Shown here: positions 15,096 through 20,982 of the stretch, piece by piece
Layout: each line of letters opens with the position of its first letter
How positions within the stretch are numbered: position 1 is the first letter of the stretch
Source: Castellaniella sp041675725
GTDB taxonomy: Bacteria > Pseudomonadota > Gammaproteobacteria > Burkholderiales > Burkholderiaceae_B
Direction of reading: 5' to 3'
DNA length: 20,982 bases
Assembly (NCBI RefSeq): GCF_041675725.1
Contig: NZ_JBAYTI010000048.1
Location: forward strand, 1-20,982
Translations under genes and position numbers: made by a program
The notes under the pieces: generated by a model
What the model saw: only the letters and a program-made list of their open reading frames with translations
The model's database searches: none
Told to the model about the DNA's origin: nothing

Positions 15096-15701
15096 ATGAA
15101 TCGAAAAAAACGAGAGGGAACCAGGCCTTCGCCAGGCCGGCCCCGCAGCCGGGCCGCCGAAACGGCGATCCTGGACGCGGCCTACCATCTGTTGGCCGAG
15201 CGGGGCCTGAAAAAGGCGACTGTCGAGGCCATTGCCGCCGAGGCCAAGGTCAGCAAGGCCACCATCTACAAATGGTGGACGGGCCGGGCGGCCGTGCTCA
15301 TGTCGGCATTCCTGCGCGAAGCACGCCACGCGCTGCCCTACCCGACGGCGCTGAACGCTGCCGAAATCGAGCGCTGCCTGATGGCCATGGCCCACCAGTT
15401 TCGCGGCCCCATCGGCCAGATGATGGCGGCCATCATCGCCGAAGGCCAGGTCAGTGAAGACTTTTCCCACGAGTTCTGCCAAGGGTACATCAACGCGCGG
15501 CGCGCAGACGGCGTCCAGCTGGTGCAGCAGGGGATCGACCTGGGGATCCTGCGCCCCGGCAACCCGCACACTATCCTGGATCTGCTCTATGCGCCGCTGT
15601 ATTACCGGCTGCTGGTGAAGCACCAGCCGATCACCGACGCGTTCGTGACTGAGTACGTGGGACTGGTCCTGAAGGGGGTGTTGGCAGACGACGAAACGTA
15701 G
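15096..15701 (+). CDS. TetR/AcrR-family transcriptional regulator
   Basis: A 201-residue repressor-type regulator. The N-terminal HTH (about 22-68) has 'TVEAIAAEAKVSKATIYKWW', the standard TetR recognition helix, followed by 'RAAVLMSAF'. The C-terminal ligand-binding domain is of the TetR_C type with 'DLLYAPLYYRLLV' near the end. AGAGG precedes ATG 15096. It is divergent from dctM across 62 bases containing a palindrome, so it most likely represses the TRAP operon and itself until an inducer, perhaps the transported acid, binds. Confidence 0.9.
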   Translation: MNRKKREGTRPSPGRPRSRAAETAILDAAYHLLAERGLKKATVEAIAAEAKVSKATIYKWWTGRAAVLMSAFLREARHALPYPTALNAAEIERCLMAMAHQFRGPIGQMMAAIIAEGQVSEDFSHEFCQGYINARRADGVQLVQQGIDLGILRPGNPHTILDLLYAPLYYRLLVKHQPITDAFVTEYVGLVLKGVLADDET

Positions 15702-15744
15702 CTACAAGCGAGGTGCCAGGCGACGTACCATGAAGGTTTCTCAG

Positions 15745-15825
15745 AAAATTTGTAGTGACGCTTTTCGACTGTCATAAATCAAAATAGCGTCACTACAAAA
15801 ATATCTAAAAACATTATTCAGCGCC
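15745..15825 (+). repeat. Dispersed inverted-repeat element, copy 2
   Basis: 81 bases with one difference from 7664-7744. Arms are TTTGTAGTGACGC (15749-15761) and GCGTCACTACAAA (15787-15799), with a 25-base centre identical to copy 1. It is followed by a short 'gcgcccgcagcgcctgcggc' tail, a degenerate relative of the 13-bp repeat that follows copy 1. Confidence 0.85.
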
Positions 15826-15857
15826 CGCAGCGCCTGCGGCGCGTCGCCCATCATAAA

Positions 15858-15904
15858 TGTAGTGACGGAATTCTGGGCCATGCCAGCCAAAACACGTCAC
15901 TACA
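15858..15904 (+). repeat. Dispersed inverted-repeat element, divergent copy 3
   Basis: Arms TGTAGTGACG (15858-15867) and CGTCACTACA (15895-15904) match copies 1 and 2, and the 'aaaaattTaaaaa' tail is similar. The 27-base centre is unrelated. Conservation of arms with a changed centre suggests the arms or the hairpin are the functional part. Confidence 0.75.
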
Positions 15905-16025
15905 AAAATTTAAAAATACCTGCTGCCCCCGCACCTGCTGCCACCCGCTCCTGCTGCTACCCGCACCTGCTGCTACCCGCGCGCCCTACCGCGCCCTACC
16001 CGCCCTACCCTATGCCGCCCTCGCC

Positions 16026-17531
16026 TTATGCGCCGCCTCCGGCCGCTTCGACCGCCTCGACCGCTTCGCCCTCTTGCGCGTGCGGGGCGTCGCGCGAAGC
16101 GCCGTTGAAGAACAGGTTCAGCAGCACGGCGGCGATCGAGGTCAGCAAAATACCGGATTCGATCAGCGGGTGGATGGACGCCGGCATCCACTGCCGGAAC
16201 TGCGGCGCCACCACGGGGATCATGCCCACGCCGATGGAGATCGCAACGATCATGGCGTTGTTGCGGTTGCGGGTGAAGTCCACCGAACCCAGGATGCGGA
16301 TGCCCGTGGCGGTGACCATGCCGAACATGACGATGCCGGCGCCCCCCAGAACCACGGTGGGCAGGGATTCGACCAGCGCAGCCAATTTGGGCAGCAGGCC
16401 CAGGATGAGCAGGATGACGCCGCTGGCCACGCAGACGTAACGGCTGCGCACGCCCGTCACGGCCACCAGGCCGACGTTCTGCGAGAAGCTGGAATACGGG
16501 AAGGTATTGAAGATGCCGCCGATCAGCGTACCCAGGCCGTCGGTGCGCAGGCCGCGGGCCAGGTCTTTCTGGCCGATCTTCTTGCCGGTCATCTCGCCCA
16601 GGGCCAGAAACATGCCGGTGGATTCGATGAGGATCACGATCATCACCAGCACCATCGTCAGAATCATCCAGAAATCGAACTTGGGCATGCCGAAATGAAA
16701 CGGCAGCACCACGTCCACCCAATCGGCGCGCGCCACCTTTTCGAACGTCATCATGCCCATCAGGCTGGTGATGACGGCCCCGACGACGATGCCCAGCAAC
16801 ACGGCGATGTTCGCCAGGAAGCCCTTGCAGAATTTGGCGATCAGCAGGATGGACACCAGCACGATGCCGGCGATGCCCACGCCGGTGAGATCCGCATAAC
16901 GCGGGTTGGGCACAGTGGGCAGGATGGCCAGGCCCTGGGGCACATCGGGCAGCGGCGAGCCGGGCGCCCCGGCGGCGGCGCGGATTTCTTTCAGCCAGTT
17001 CATGTAGTTGGGGTCGACCAGCGCCGGCGCGGTGGGCCCCACGGGGTTGCCGAAGATCCAGTTGATGCCCACGCGCATGAGCGTGATGCCGATGATGGCG
17101 ATGATGGTGCCGGTGACCACGGGCGGAAAGAAGCGCAGCAGCTTGCTGACCCAAGGTGCGATGAGAATGGTGATGATGCCGGCCGCGATGATGGTGCCAA
17201 ACAGCAGCTGGGCGCCTTCGTGGCCCTGCGCGGTGTTGGCGATGTGGATCATGGGGCCCACGGGGGCGAAACTGACGCCCATGATGACGGGCAGCTTGAT
17301 GCCGAACCACTGGGTAGCGCCCAAGGACTGGATGATGGTGGCGATGCCGCAGGCGAACAGGTCGGCCGCGATCAGCAGGGAGACCTCGTGGGCATCCAGG
17401 TTCAGGGCGCGGCCGATGATGAGCGGCACGGCCACCGCGCCGGCGTACATAACGAGCACGTGCTGCAGGCCTAGGGCGGTGAGTTGGCCGAACGGCAGCA
17501 TTTCGTCGACGGGCGCGACGGTTTGGCTCAT
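16026..17531 (-). CDS. NCS2-family nucleobase (xanthine/urate-type) permease
   Basis: A 501-residue inner-membrane nucleobase:cation symporter with about 14 helices. Family marks are H24 in the first helix (GLQHVLVMYAGA), E303 in 'LIESTGMFLALGEMTG' and the NAT signature Q351-N-V-G-L-V-A-V-T-G360. Q-N-x-G-x4-T-G is the pattern of bacterial xanthine/uric acid carriers rather than uracil carriers, so urate or xanthine uptake is most likely. No purine-catabolism gene is next to it. The last residues are Glu/Ala/Gly-rich, and the stop lies beside C-rich repeats. The start at 17531 has only a weak GGAGACGCACC leader. Confidence 0.87.
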   Translation of the reverse strand: MSQTVAPVDEMLPFGQLTALGLQHVLVMYAGAVAVPLIIGRALNLDAHEVSLLIAADLFACGIATIIQSLGATQWFGIKLPVIMGVSFAPVGPMIHIANTAQGHEGAQLLFGTIIAAGIITILIAPWVSKLLRFFPPVVTGTIIAIIGITLMRVGINWIFGNPVGPTAPALVDPNYMNWLKEIRAAAGAPGSPLPDVPQGLAILPTVPNPRYADLTGVGIAGIVLVSILLIAKFCKGFLANIAVLLGIVVGAVITSLMGMMTFEKVARADWVDVVLPFHFGMPKFDFWMILTMVLVMIVILIESTGMFLALGEMTGKKIGQKDLARGLRTDGLGTLIGGIFNTFPYSSFSQNVGLVAVTGVRSRYVCVASGVILLILGLLPKLAALVESLPTVVLGGAGIVMFGMVTATGIRILGSVDFTRNRNNAMIVAISIGVGMIPVVAPQFRQWMPASIHPLIESGILLTSIAAVLLNLFFNGASRDAPHAQEGEAVEAVEAAGGGA

Positions 17532-17541
17532 GGTGCGTCTC

Positions 17542-17586
17542 CGGTTTTTGCTTCAGCGGTTTTTGCTTCGGCGGTTTTTGCTTTCG
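17542..17586 (+). repeat. 15-bp tandem repeat upstream of the permease gene
   Basis: Three units CGGTTTTTGCTTCRG at 17542-17556, 17557-17571 and 17572-17586, directly upstream of the permease start and probably within its leader RNA. A further 13-bp direct repeat (ATGCCGCCAGCCG, 17656-17681) lies behind it. Confidence 0.8.
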
Positions 17587-17750
17587 CCTTACTCTACCGG
17601 TTGCGCCCAGGCCAGCGCATGCAATTTCCGTGATAACGACTATATTGGATTGGATATGCCGCCAGCCGATGCCGCCAGCCGATCCCGCGAACCGATACCG
17701 ACGGCTGGACGGGTCGCTGGACGGCGGCTGGATAGGCCGCTGTCAGTCGG

Positions 17751-18260
17751 TCATTTATTTGAACCGATCGAGGCCATGGGATCCCCGGCCTTGACCATAC
17801 GCTTCGCGGTGTACTGAAGCACCAGTTCGCCCTTCTGATTGATGACGTCGTTCAGGGCCGACACGATGCCGCGATCCTGCCGGGATGTCAGGCGCGCCGA
17901 TTGCACCAGGCATTCGACATGAATGGTGTCGCCCGCGAATACCGGCCGTTTCACCTCGAGTTCCATACCCAGGAACGCCAGGCCGGTATGCTGCATCACG
18001 GATTGCATCAGCAAGCCTTCGGCAAAACTGTAGACCAGCCCGCCGGGTGCCAGGCGGCCCTTGATGAGCGAATGGTGTTCGAGATAATCCAGATTGGTGA
18101 ACAGGACTTCCAGCATCCCCGTAACACAGACGAAATTGGTAATGTCGGCCTCGGTGATGGTTCGCCCTATGGTGCGAAACCGGCGCCCAACCGTCCACCC
18201 TTCGAAAGGAATGCCCAGGCCGACTGTTTCCAGTGCGTTGGACTCATCCGCTGTACTCAT
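17751..18260 (-). CDS. MaoC-like hotdog-fold protein without the hydratase-2 motif
   Basis: A 169-residue hotdog-fold protein. I chose ATG 18260 with AGGGGG just upstream; ATG 18281 in frame has no ribosome site. Homology to MaoC acyl-CoA dehydratases is seen in 'GRTITEADITNFVCVTG', 'HHSLIKGRLAPGGLVYSFAEGLL' and 'VKRPVFAGDTIHVECLV'. In enoyl-CoA hydratase 2 enzymes the first segment continues G-D-x-N-P-x-H with catalytic Asp and His. Here it reads G-M-L-E-V-L-F, so both are missing. A non-hydratase role such as thioesterase or acyl binding, or different catalytic residues, is possible. The gene is monocistronic, with its own promoter upstream. Confidence 0.75.
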   Translation of the reverse strand: MSTADESNALETVGLGIPFEGWTVGRRFRTIGRTITEADITNFVCVTGMLEVLFTNLDYLEHHSLIKGRLAPGGLVYSFAEGLLMQSVMQHTGLAFLGMELEVKRPVFAGDTIHVECLVQSARLTSRQDRGIVSALNDVINQKGELVLQYTAKRMVKAGDPMASIGSNK

Positions 18261-18287
18261 TTTGCCCCCTTGAAAACTCATTGGTTC

Positions 18288-18341
18288 ATCGATGGTTCAT
18301 CGATGTGCATCGATAGTATAGGCAACTGAATCAACGCTCAA
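18288..18341 (-). promoter_or_regulatory. Promoter of the MaoC-like gene with three phased ATCGAT motifs
   Basis: The minus strand shows TTGAGC (18336-18341) and TATACT (18315-18320) with a 15-base spacer, a plausible sigma-70 promoter. Just downstream are three ATCGAT hexamers at 18309-18314, 18299-18304 and 18288-18293, spaced 10 and 11 bases (one helical turn). They could be a cooperative repressor site or part of a short tandem repeat (ttcatcgatgg). Confidence 0.45.
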
Positions 18342-18354
18342 CCGCCCGCCGGGT

Positions 18355-18975
18355 TCAGCGCGGCGCGATGTGTGCAAACGCCACCTGGACGTGCTGGGGC
18401 CGGCCCAGGATCTCCAGCAGCAAGGTCACACGATCCCTGGAGACCGATTGCACCAGGGCCTCCAGCCCGGCAAAGGCCGGATCCAGCAGGCGCACGGCCA
18501 TGCCGGGCGCGTACGGGCTGATGGCATCCAGGGGCGCCATGTTGCGCCAGGCCTCGGCCTGGCGGATGGCCTCGACGGCGGCATCGGCCAGCAGCGCGGG
18601 CTGGTGCCCGAACAGAACCAGGCGGCTGACCCCCACGGTGGAGCGCACCACCGCCAGCGACTGCGTGGCGCGCGTGGGGCGCAGGAACAGATAGCGCGGG
18701 AACATCGGCTCGAAGGTGGTGAGCGGCTGGCTGCGGGTACGCAGACTGCCAGCGCGCGAACCGCCAGCGCGCGAATCACCGGTACGCGGGCCGCCTGCGC
18801 CCAGCCCGGCGCCCGAGTCGCCAGCACGCGCACCGCGTCCGCGTGTTGGTCGGGCGAAAACCCGGAACAGCGGCAGGTAGACCTCGAAGGCCTGGCGCTC
18901 GAGCTGCTCCAGGGCGACGCGCTCCTGCCGGGGCTTACTGTGAACAACGTACCAGGCGGTGGGCAATGTCGACAT
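18355..18975 (-). CDS. NusG paralogue, RfaH-like antiterminator
   Basis: A 206-residue transcription elongation factor-like protein, start MSTLPTAW. The NGN domain is split. 'AWYVVHSKPRQERVALEQL' and 'VYLPLFR' (8-38) are followed by an insertion at 45-83 of Arg/Ala/Gly/Asp/Ser repeats, then 'EPMFPRYLFLR' (89-99) and 'VRSTVGVSRLVLFG'. A KOW-like C-terminus follows from 'YAPGMAVRLLDPAFAGLEALVQ'. RfaH-type paralogues bind RNA polymerase paused at an ops element and promote transcription of long surface-polysaccharide operons. No such operon is in the window. It lies 50 bases after pgi and may be co-transcribed with it. Whether it is RfaH itself or another NusG-like subfamily cannot be told. Confidence 0.8.
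   Translation of the reverse strand: MSTLPTAWYVVHSKPRQERVALEQLERQAFEVYLPLFRVFARPTRGRGARAGDSGAGLGAGGPRTGDSRAGGSRAGSLRTRSQPLTTFEPMFPRYLFLRPTRATQSLAVVRSTVGVSRLVLFGHQPALLADAAVEAIRQAEAWRNMAPLDAISPYAPGMAVRLLDPAFAGLEALVQSVSRDRVTLLLEILGRPQHVQVAFAHIAPR
18727..18843 (-). repeat. In-frame low-complexity insertion in the NusG paralogue
   Basis: About 39 codons of degenerate 15-bp units (ccagcgcgcgaaccg-like on the + strand) encode Ser/Asp-Arg-Ala-Gly repeats inside the NGN domain, between its helix and the 'FPRYLF' strand. Confidence 0.75.
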
Positions 18976-19025
18976 CGGGTTCTCTACATCGGGGCACCCC
19001 GGCACGGTGACCGGAGCGCCTGCGC

Positions 19026-20753
19026 TCAGCGCGGGGGCTGGCGCAACTGCTGGATCCAGTAGCAAGTGGACTGGTCGTGGGGACCGCCGCGGGTGCCGCT
19101 GCGGGTGCTCTCGCTGCGGGTGCTCTCGCCGCGGGTGCTCTCGCTGCGGATGCTCTCGTCGGAGGCGCTCTCGTGGGAGGTGCTCTCGTGGGAGGTGCTC
19201 TCGTGGTAGGCACTCTCGTCATCCGGCCGGGCCAACGCGGCGATGATGTGATCGGCCAGGCCCTTGCCGTATTCGACGCCCCATTGGTCGAAAGGATCGA
19301 TGCCCCAAAGCACGCCCTGGGTGAAGACACGGTGCTCGTACAGGGCAAGCAGCGCCCCCAGGGCGTAGGGTGTCAGGCGCGGCAGCACGATCAGGTGGCT
19401 GGGGCGTCCGCCGGCGTGCACGCGGTGCGGCGCCAGGCGGGCGGCCTCGGCGGCGTCCAGCCCTTCGGCGCGGCACTCGGCCAGCGCCTGGGCCAGGGTC
19501 TTGCCCTGCATCAGGGCTTCGCGCTGCGCCAGGCAGTTGGCCACCAGCTGGCGGTGGTGCGCCGGCCACTGGTGGTCGGCGCTGCGGCAGAAGATGAAAT
19601 CCACCGGAGCGCCGTCGCTGCCCTGGTGCAGCCACTGAAAGAAGGTGTGCTGCGCATCGGTGCCGGGCATGCCCCAGACGGCTGGGCCGGTGGGCACGCC
19701 CACGGGGCGGCCGGCGGTGTCCACCGACTTGCCCAGGGATTCCATGTCGAGCTGCTGCACGTAGGGCACCAGGTAGGCCAGGCGCGAGTCGTACGGGGCG
19801 ATGTTGAGCGAGCCCTGGCCCAGCACGCTGCGGTTGACGACGCCGGACAGGGCCATGCGCACGGGCGCGTTGCTGGCCAGCGGCGCCTGGGCGAAGTGCT
19901 CGTCCATGGCGGCCGCGCCCATGCGCAGACCGGCCAATACTTCGCTGCCCACGGCCAGGGCGGTGGTGACACTGACGGCAGACCAGATCGAGAAGCGCCC
20001 GCCGACCCAGTCCCAGAGCCGGAAGATGCGGGCCTCGGGCACGCCCCAGGCCAGGGCGCGGTCGAGGCGGGCCGTGACGGCGACCAGGTGCTCGGCGGGG
20101 TCCAGGCCGGCGGCCTGCAGCCATTCGCGCGCGCGGGCGCCATTTTCCAGGGTTTCGGCGGTGCCGAAGGATTTGCTGGCCAGCACGACCAGCGTGTGGC
20201 GCGGATCCAGCCCGGCCAGGCCGCCCTCGATGGCGTGGCCGTCGATGTTGGAGACGAAGCGCACGTCGCGCCAGGTGCCGGCATAGCCGAAGGCCGAGAC
20301 GGCCAGGCGCACGCCCCACACGGAGCCGCCGATGCCGATGTGCACGATATGGCGCCAGCGCCGCTCGGTGTCGGCGCGGCGCACGAAACTGTCGAGCCGC
20401 TCGCGCTCTTCGAACGGCGCCTGGGCGGCGGGGTGGCCGGCCATGGCGCGCGGCAGCGAGGGCGTGCGCAACAGGCTGTGCCAGGCGGCGCGGCCTTCGG
20501 TGCAGTTGACCACGTCGCCCGCCAGCAGGCGCGCGCGCGCCGGCTCGAAGCCACGGGCGGCGAGCAGACCCAGCCCGGCAGCCATGAGCGCATCGGAATA
20601 GGGTTGGCCACTGGCGTCCAGCGTGAGCCCGGGGGCTTCGATCAGGTCGAGCCGCGCCGGTTGGGGCGCGGCCTGCCGGGCGGCCTGAACGAAGGCGCGC
20701 CATTCGGGAAGATCGGCCAGAGGGCGCTGCGGGGCCGGGAAGGGCACCGCCAT
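19026..20753 (-). CDS. pgi: Glucose-6-phosphate isomerase, divergent
   Basis: A 575-residue cytosolic enzyme interconverting glucose-6-phosphate and fructose-6-phosphate. ATG 20753 overlaps the thiolase stop as TGATG, which fixes the start and indicates coupling. Recognisable blocks are 'IVHIGIGGS' (136-144), 'SKSFGTAET' (193-201), 'GGRFSIWSAV' (251-260), 'HH' at 399-400 and the signature 'DPFDQWGVEYGKGLADHI' with the catalytic Lys. The segment that is WGEPGTNGQH in well-known isomerases reads WGMPGTDAQH, so the catalytic base Glu is M362. The GGS-D-L-G phosphate-loop region reads GGS-V-W-G. The C-terminus carries about 45 extra residues, mostly ESTRS/ESTSH pentapeptides from a 15-bp repeat. 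It may be a low-activity or altered isomerase. Confidence 0.87.
   Translation of the reverse strand: MAVPFPAPQRPLADLPEWRAFVQAARQAAPQPARLDLIEAPGLTLDASGQPYSDALMAAGLGLLAARGFEPARARLLAGDVVNCTEGRAAWHSLLRTPSLPRAMAGHPAAQAPFEERERLDSFVRRADTERRWRHIVHIGIGGSVWGVRLAVSAFGYAGTWRDVRFVSNIDGHAIEGGLAGLDPRHTLVVLASKSFGTAETLENGARAREWLQAAGLDPAEHLVAVTARLDRALAWGVPEARIFRLWDWVGGRFSIWSAVSVTTALAVGSEVLAGLRMGAAAMDEHFAQAPLASNAPVRMALSGVVNRSVLGQGSLNIAPYDSRLAYLVPYVQQLDMESLGKSVDTAGRPVGVPTGPAVWGMPGTDAQHTFFQWLHQGSDGAPVDFIFCRSADHQWPAHHRQLVANCLAQREALMQGKTLAQALAECRAEGLDAAEAARLAPHRVHAGGRPSHLIVLPRLTPYALGALLALYEHRVFTQGVLWGIDPFDQWGVEYGKGLADHIIAALARPDDESAYHESTSHESTSHESASDESIRSESTRGESTRSESTRSGTRGGPHDQSTCYWIQQLRQPPR
19107..19226 (-). repeat. 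15-bp tandem repeat encoding the pgi tail
   Basis: Seven 15-base units (plus strand GCTCTCGYKGSGGGT-like, 19107-19211, two of them identical at 19167-19196) and a degenerate eighth encode ESTSH, ESTSH, ESASD, ESIRS, ESTRG, ESTRS and ESTRS after the normal end of the isomerase fold. Confidence 0.88.
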
Positions 20754-20982
20754 CAGCAGCGCTCGTAGATGCCGGCCGCGCCCATGCCGGTGCCCTCGCA
20801 CATGGTGACCATGCCGTAGCGCAGGTTTCGGCGGCGCAGAGCGTGGATGGTGGTGGCCGAGCGGATGGCGCCGGTGGCCCCCAGGGGATGGCCCAGTGCA
20901 ATGGCGCCGCCCATGGGGTTGACGATGGTTTCGTCTAGACCCAGATCGCGGATCACGGCCAGCGATTGCGCGGCAAAGGCTT
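20753..20982 (-). CDS. Thiolase (acetyl-CoA acyltransferase), C-terminal part
   Basis: Partial gene; its 5' end lies beyond the window. The visible 75 or so residues hold the thiolase C-terminal domain: 'EAFAAQSLAV'-like start (AFAAQSLAVIRDLG), 'NPMGGAIALGHPLGATGAIR' with the catalytic His of GHPLG, and 'MCEGTGMGAAGIYE' with the second catalytic Cys. It condenses or cleaves acyl-CoA with CoA. The stop overlaps the pgi start (TGATG), so the two genes share an operon although their pathways differ. The exact type (AtoB/PhaA or PcaF/PaaJ-like) cannot be decided from this fragment. Confidence 0.9.
   Translation of the reverse strand, partial: AFAAQSLAVIRDLGLDETIVNPMGGAIALGHPLGATGAIRSATTIHALRRRNLRYGMVTMCEGTGMGAAGIYERC

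Larger units (their letters stand above)
15702..16025. other. Intergenic region between convergent tetR and permease genes
   Basis: It holds copies 2 and 3 of the dispersed inverted repeat (15745-15825, 15858-15904). A C-rich degenerate tandem tract follows (about 15917-16016; 'cctgctgcyaccCGc'-like units). I see no gene. The hairpins followed by A/T runs could serve as two-way terminators for the converging transcripts. Confidence 0.6.

Noticed and set aside
15745..15904. Insertion sequence or transposon
   Set aside because: Elements are about 47-81 bp, encode nothing and have no visible target-site duplication; they are described as dispersed inverted repeats only.
16074..17474. Long plus-strand frame antisense to the permease
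   Set aside because: His/Asp/Gly-rich shadow of a GC-rich membrane protein gene; no family features.

Overview
The window is GC-rich, densely coded bacterial chromosome. Gene content (TRAP transporter operon, DUF4286-like protein, MaoC-like hotdog protein, NCS2 purine permease, thiolase next to pgi) and codon use suggest a betaproteobacterium of the Burkholderiales, most likely Alcaligenaceae. That placement is inferred from gene types, not from a marker gene.

Layout from left to right. (1) 1-451 has no gene. (2) 452-2388 (+) holds a two-gene unit: a haloacid-dehalogenase-like HAD hydrolase and a periplasmic ABC-type solute-binding protein. (3) 2541-2987 (-) is the remnant of an XRE-type regulator that has lost its start and is frameshifted at the N-terminus. 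(4) 3145-6913 (+) is the most notable block: a CuA subunit II, a heme-copper subunit I, a SCO/SenC copper chaperone and a small membrane protein. This is the gene order norS-norY-senC-orf1 known for the sNOR type of cytochrome c-dependent nitric oxide reductase. Subunit I keeps all six metal-ligand histidines but has Asn where oxygen reductases of this family carry the cross-linked Tyr. A Crp/Fnr regulator resembling the NO sensor DNR lies convergently beside it (6858-7520, -). A palindrome centred about 41.5 bp upstream of the predicted transcription start suggests activator-dependent expression. (5) 7961-8627 (+) is a BrnT/BrnA toxin-antitoxin pair. (6) 15033 down to 8666 (-) is a TRAP transporter operon in the unusual order dctM-dctP-dctQ, followed by an SDR dehydrogenase, a GlcD/D-lactate-dehydrogenase-type flavoprotein and a DUF4286-like protein. 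A divergent TetR regulator (15096-15701) faces it, with a palindrome over the shared promoter. Together they look like uptake and oxidation of a 2-hydroxy acid. (7) 16026-17531 (-) is a xanthine/urate-type permease. (8) 17751-18260 (-) is a MaoC-like protein lacking the hydratase motif. (9) 18355-20982 (-) holds a NusG/RfaH paralogue, glucose-6-phosphate isomerase with its catalytic Glu replaced by Met, and the 3' end of a thiolase.

Two repeat phenomena cut across the window. The first is a dispersed inverted repeat (arms GTAGTGACGC/GCGTCACTAC): two 81-bp copies 8 kb apart that differ by one base, and a third divergent copy. The second is a large number of unrelated short tandem repeats. Inside genes (senC, orf1, pgi, the NusG paralogue, and in degenerate form dctM) they keep the reading frame and add low-complexity peptide segments. 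Between genes, units of 8, 13, 15 and 16 bp occur.
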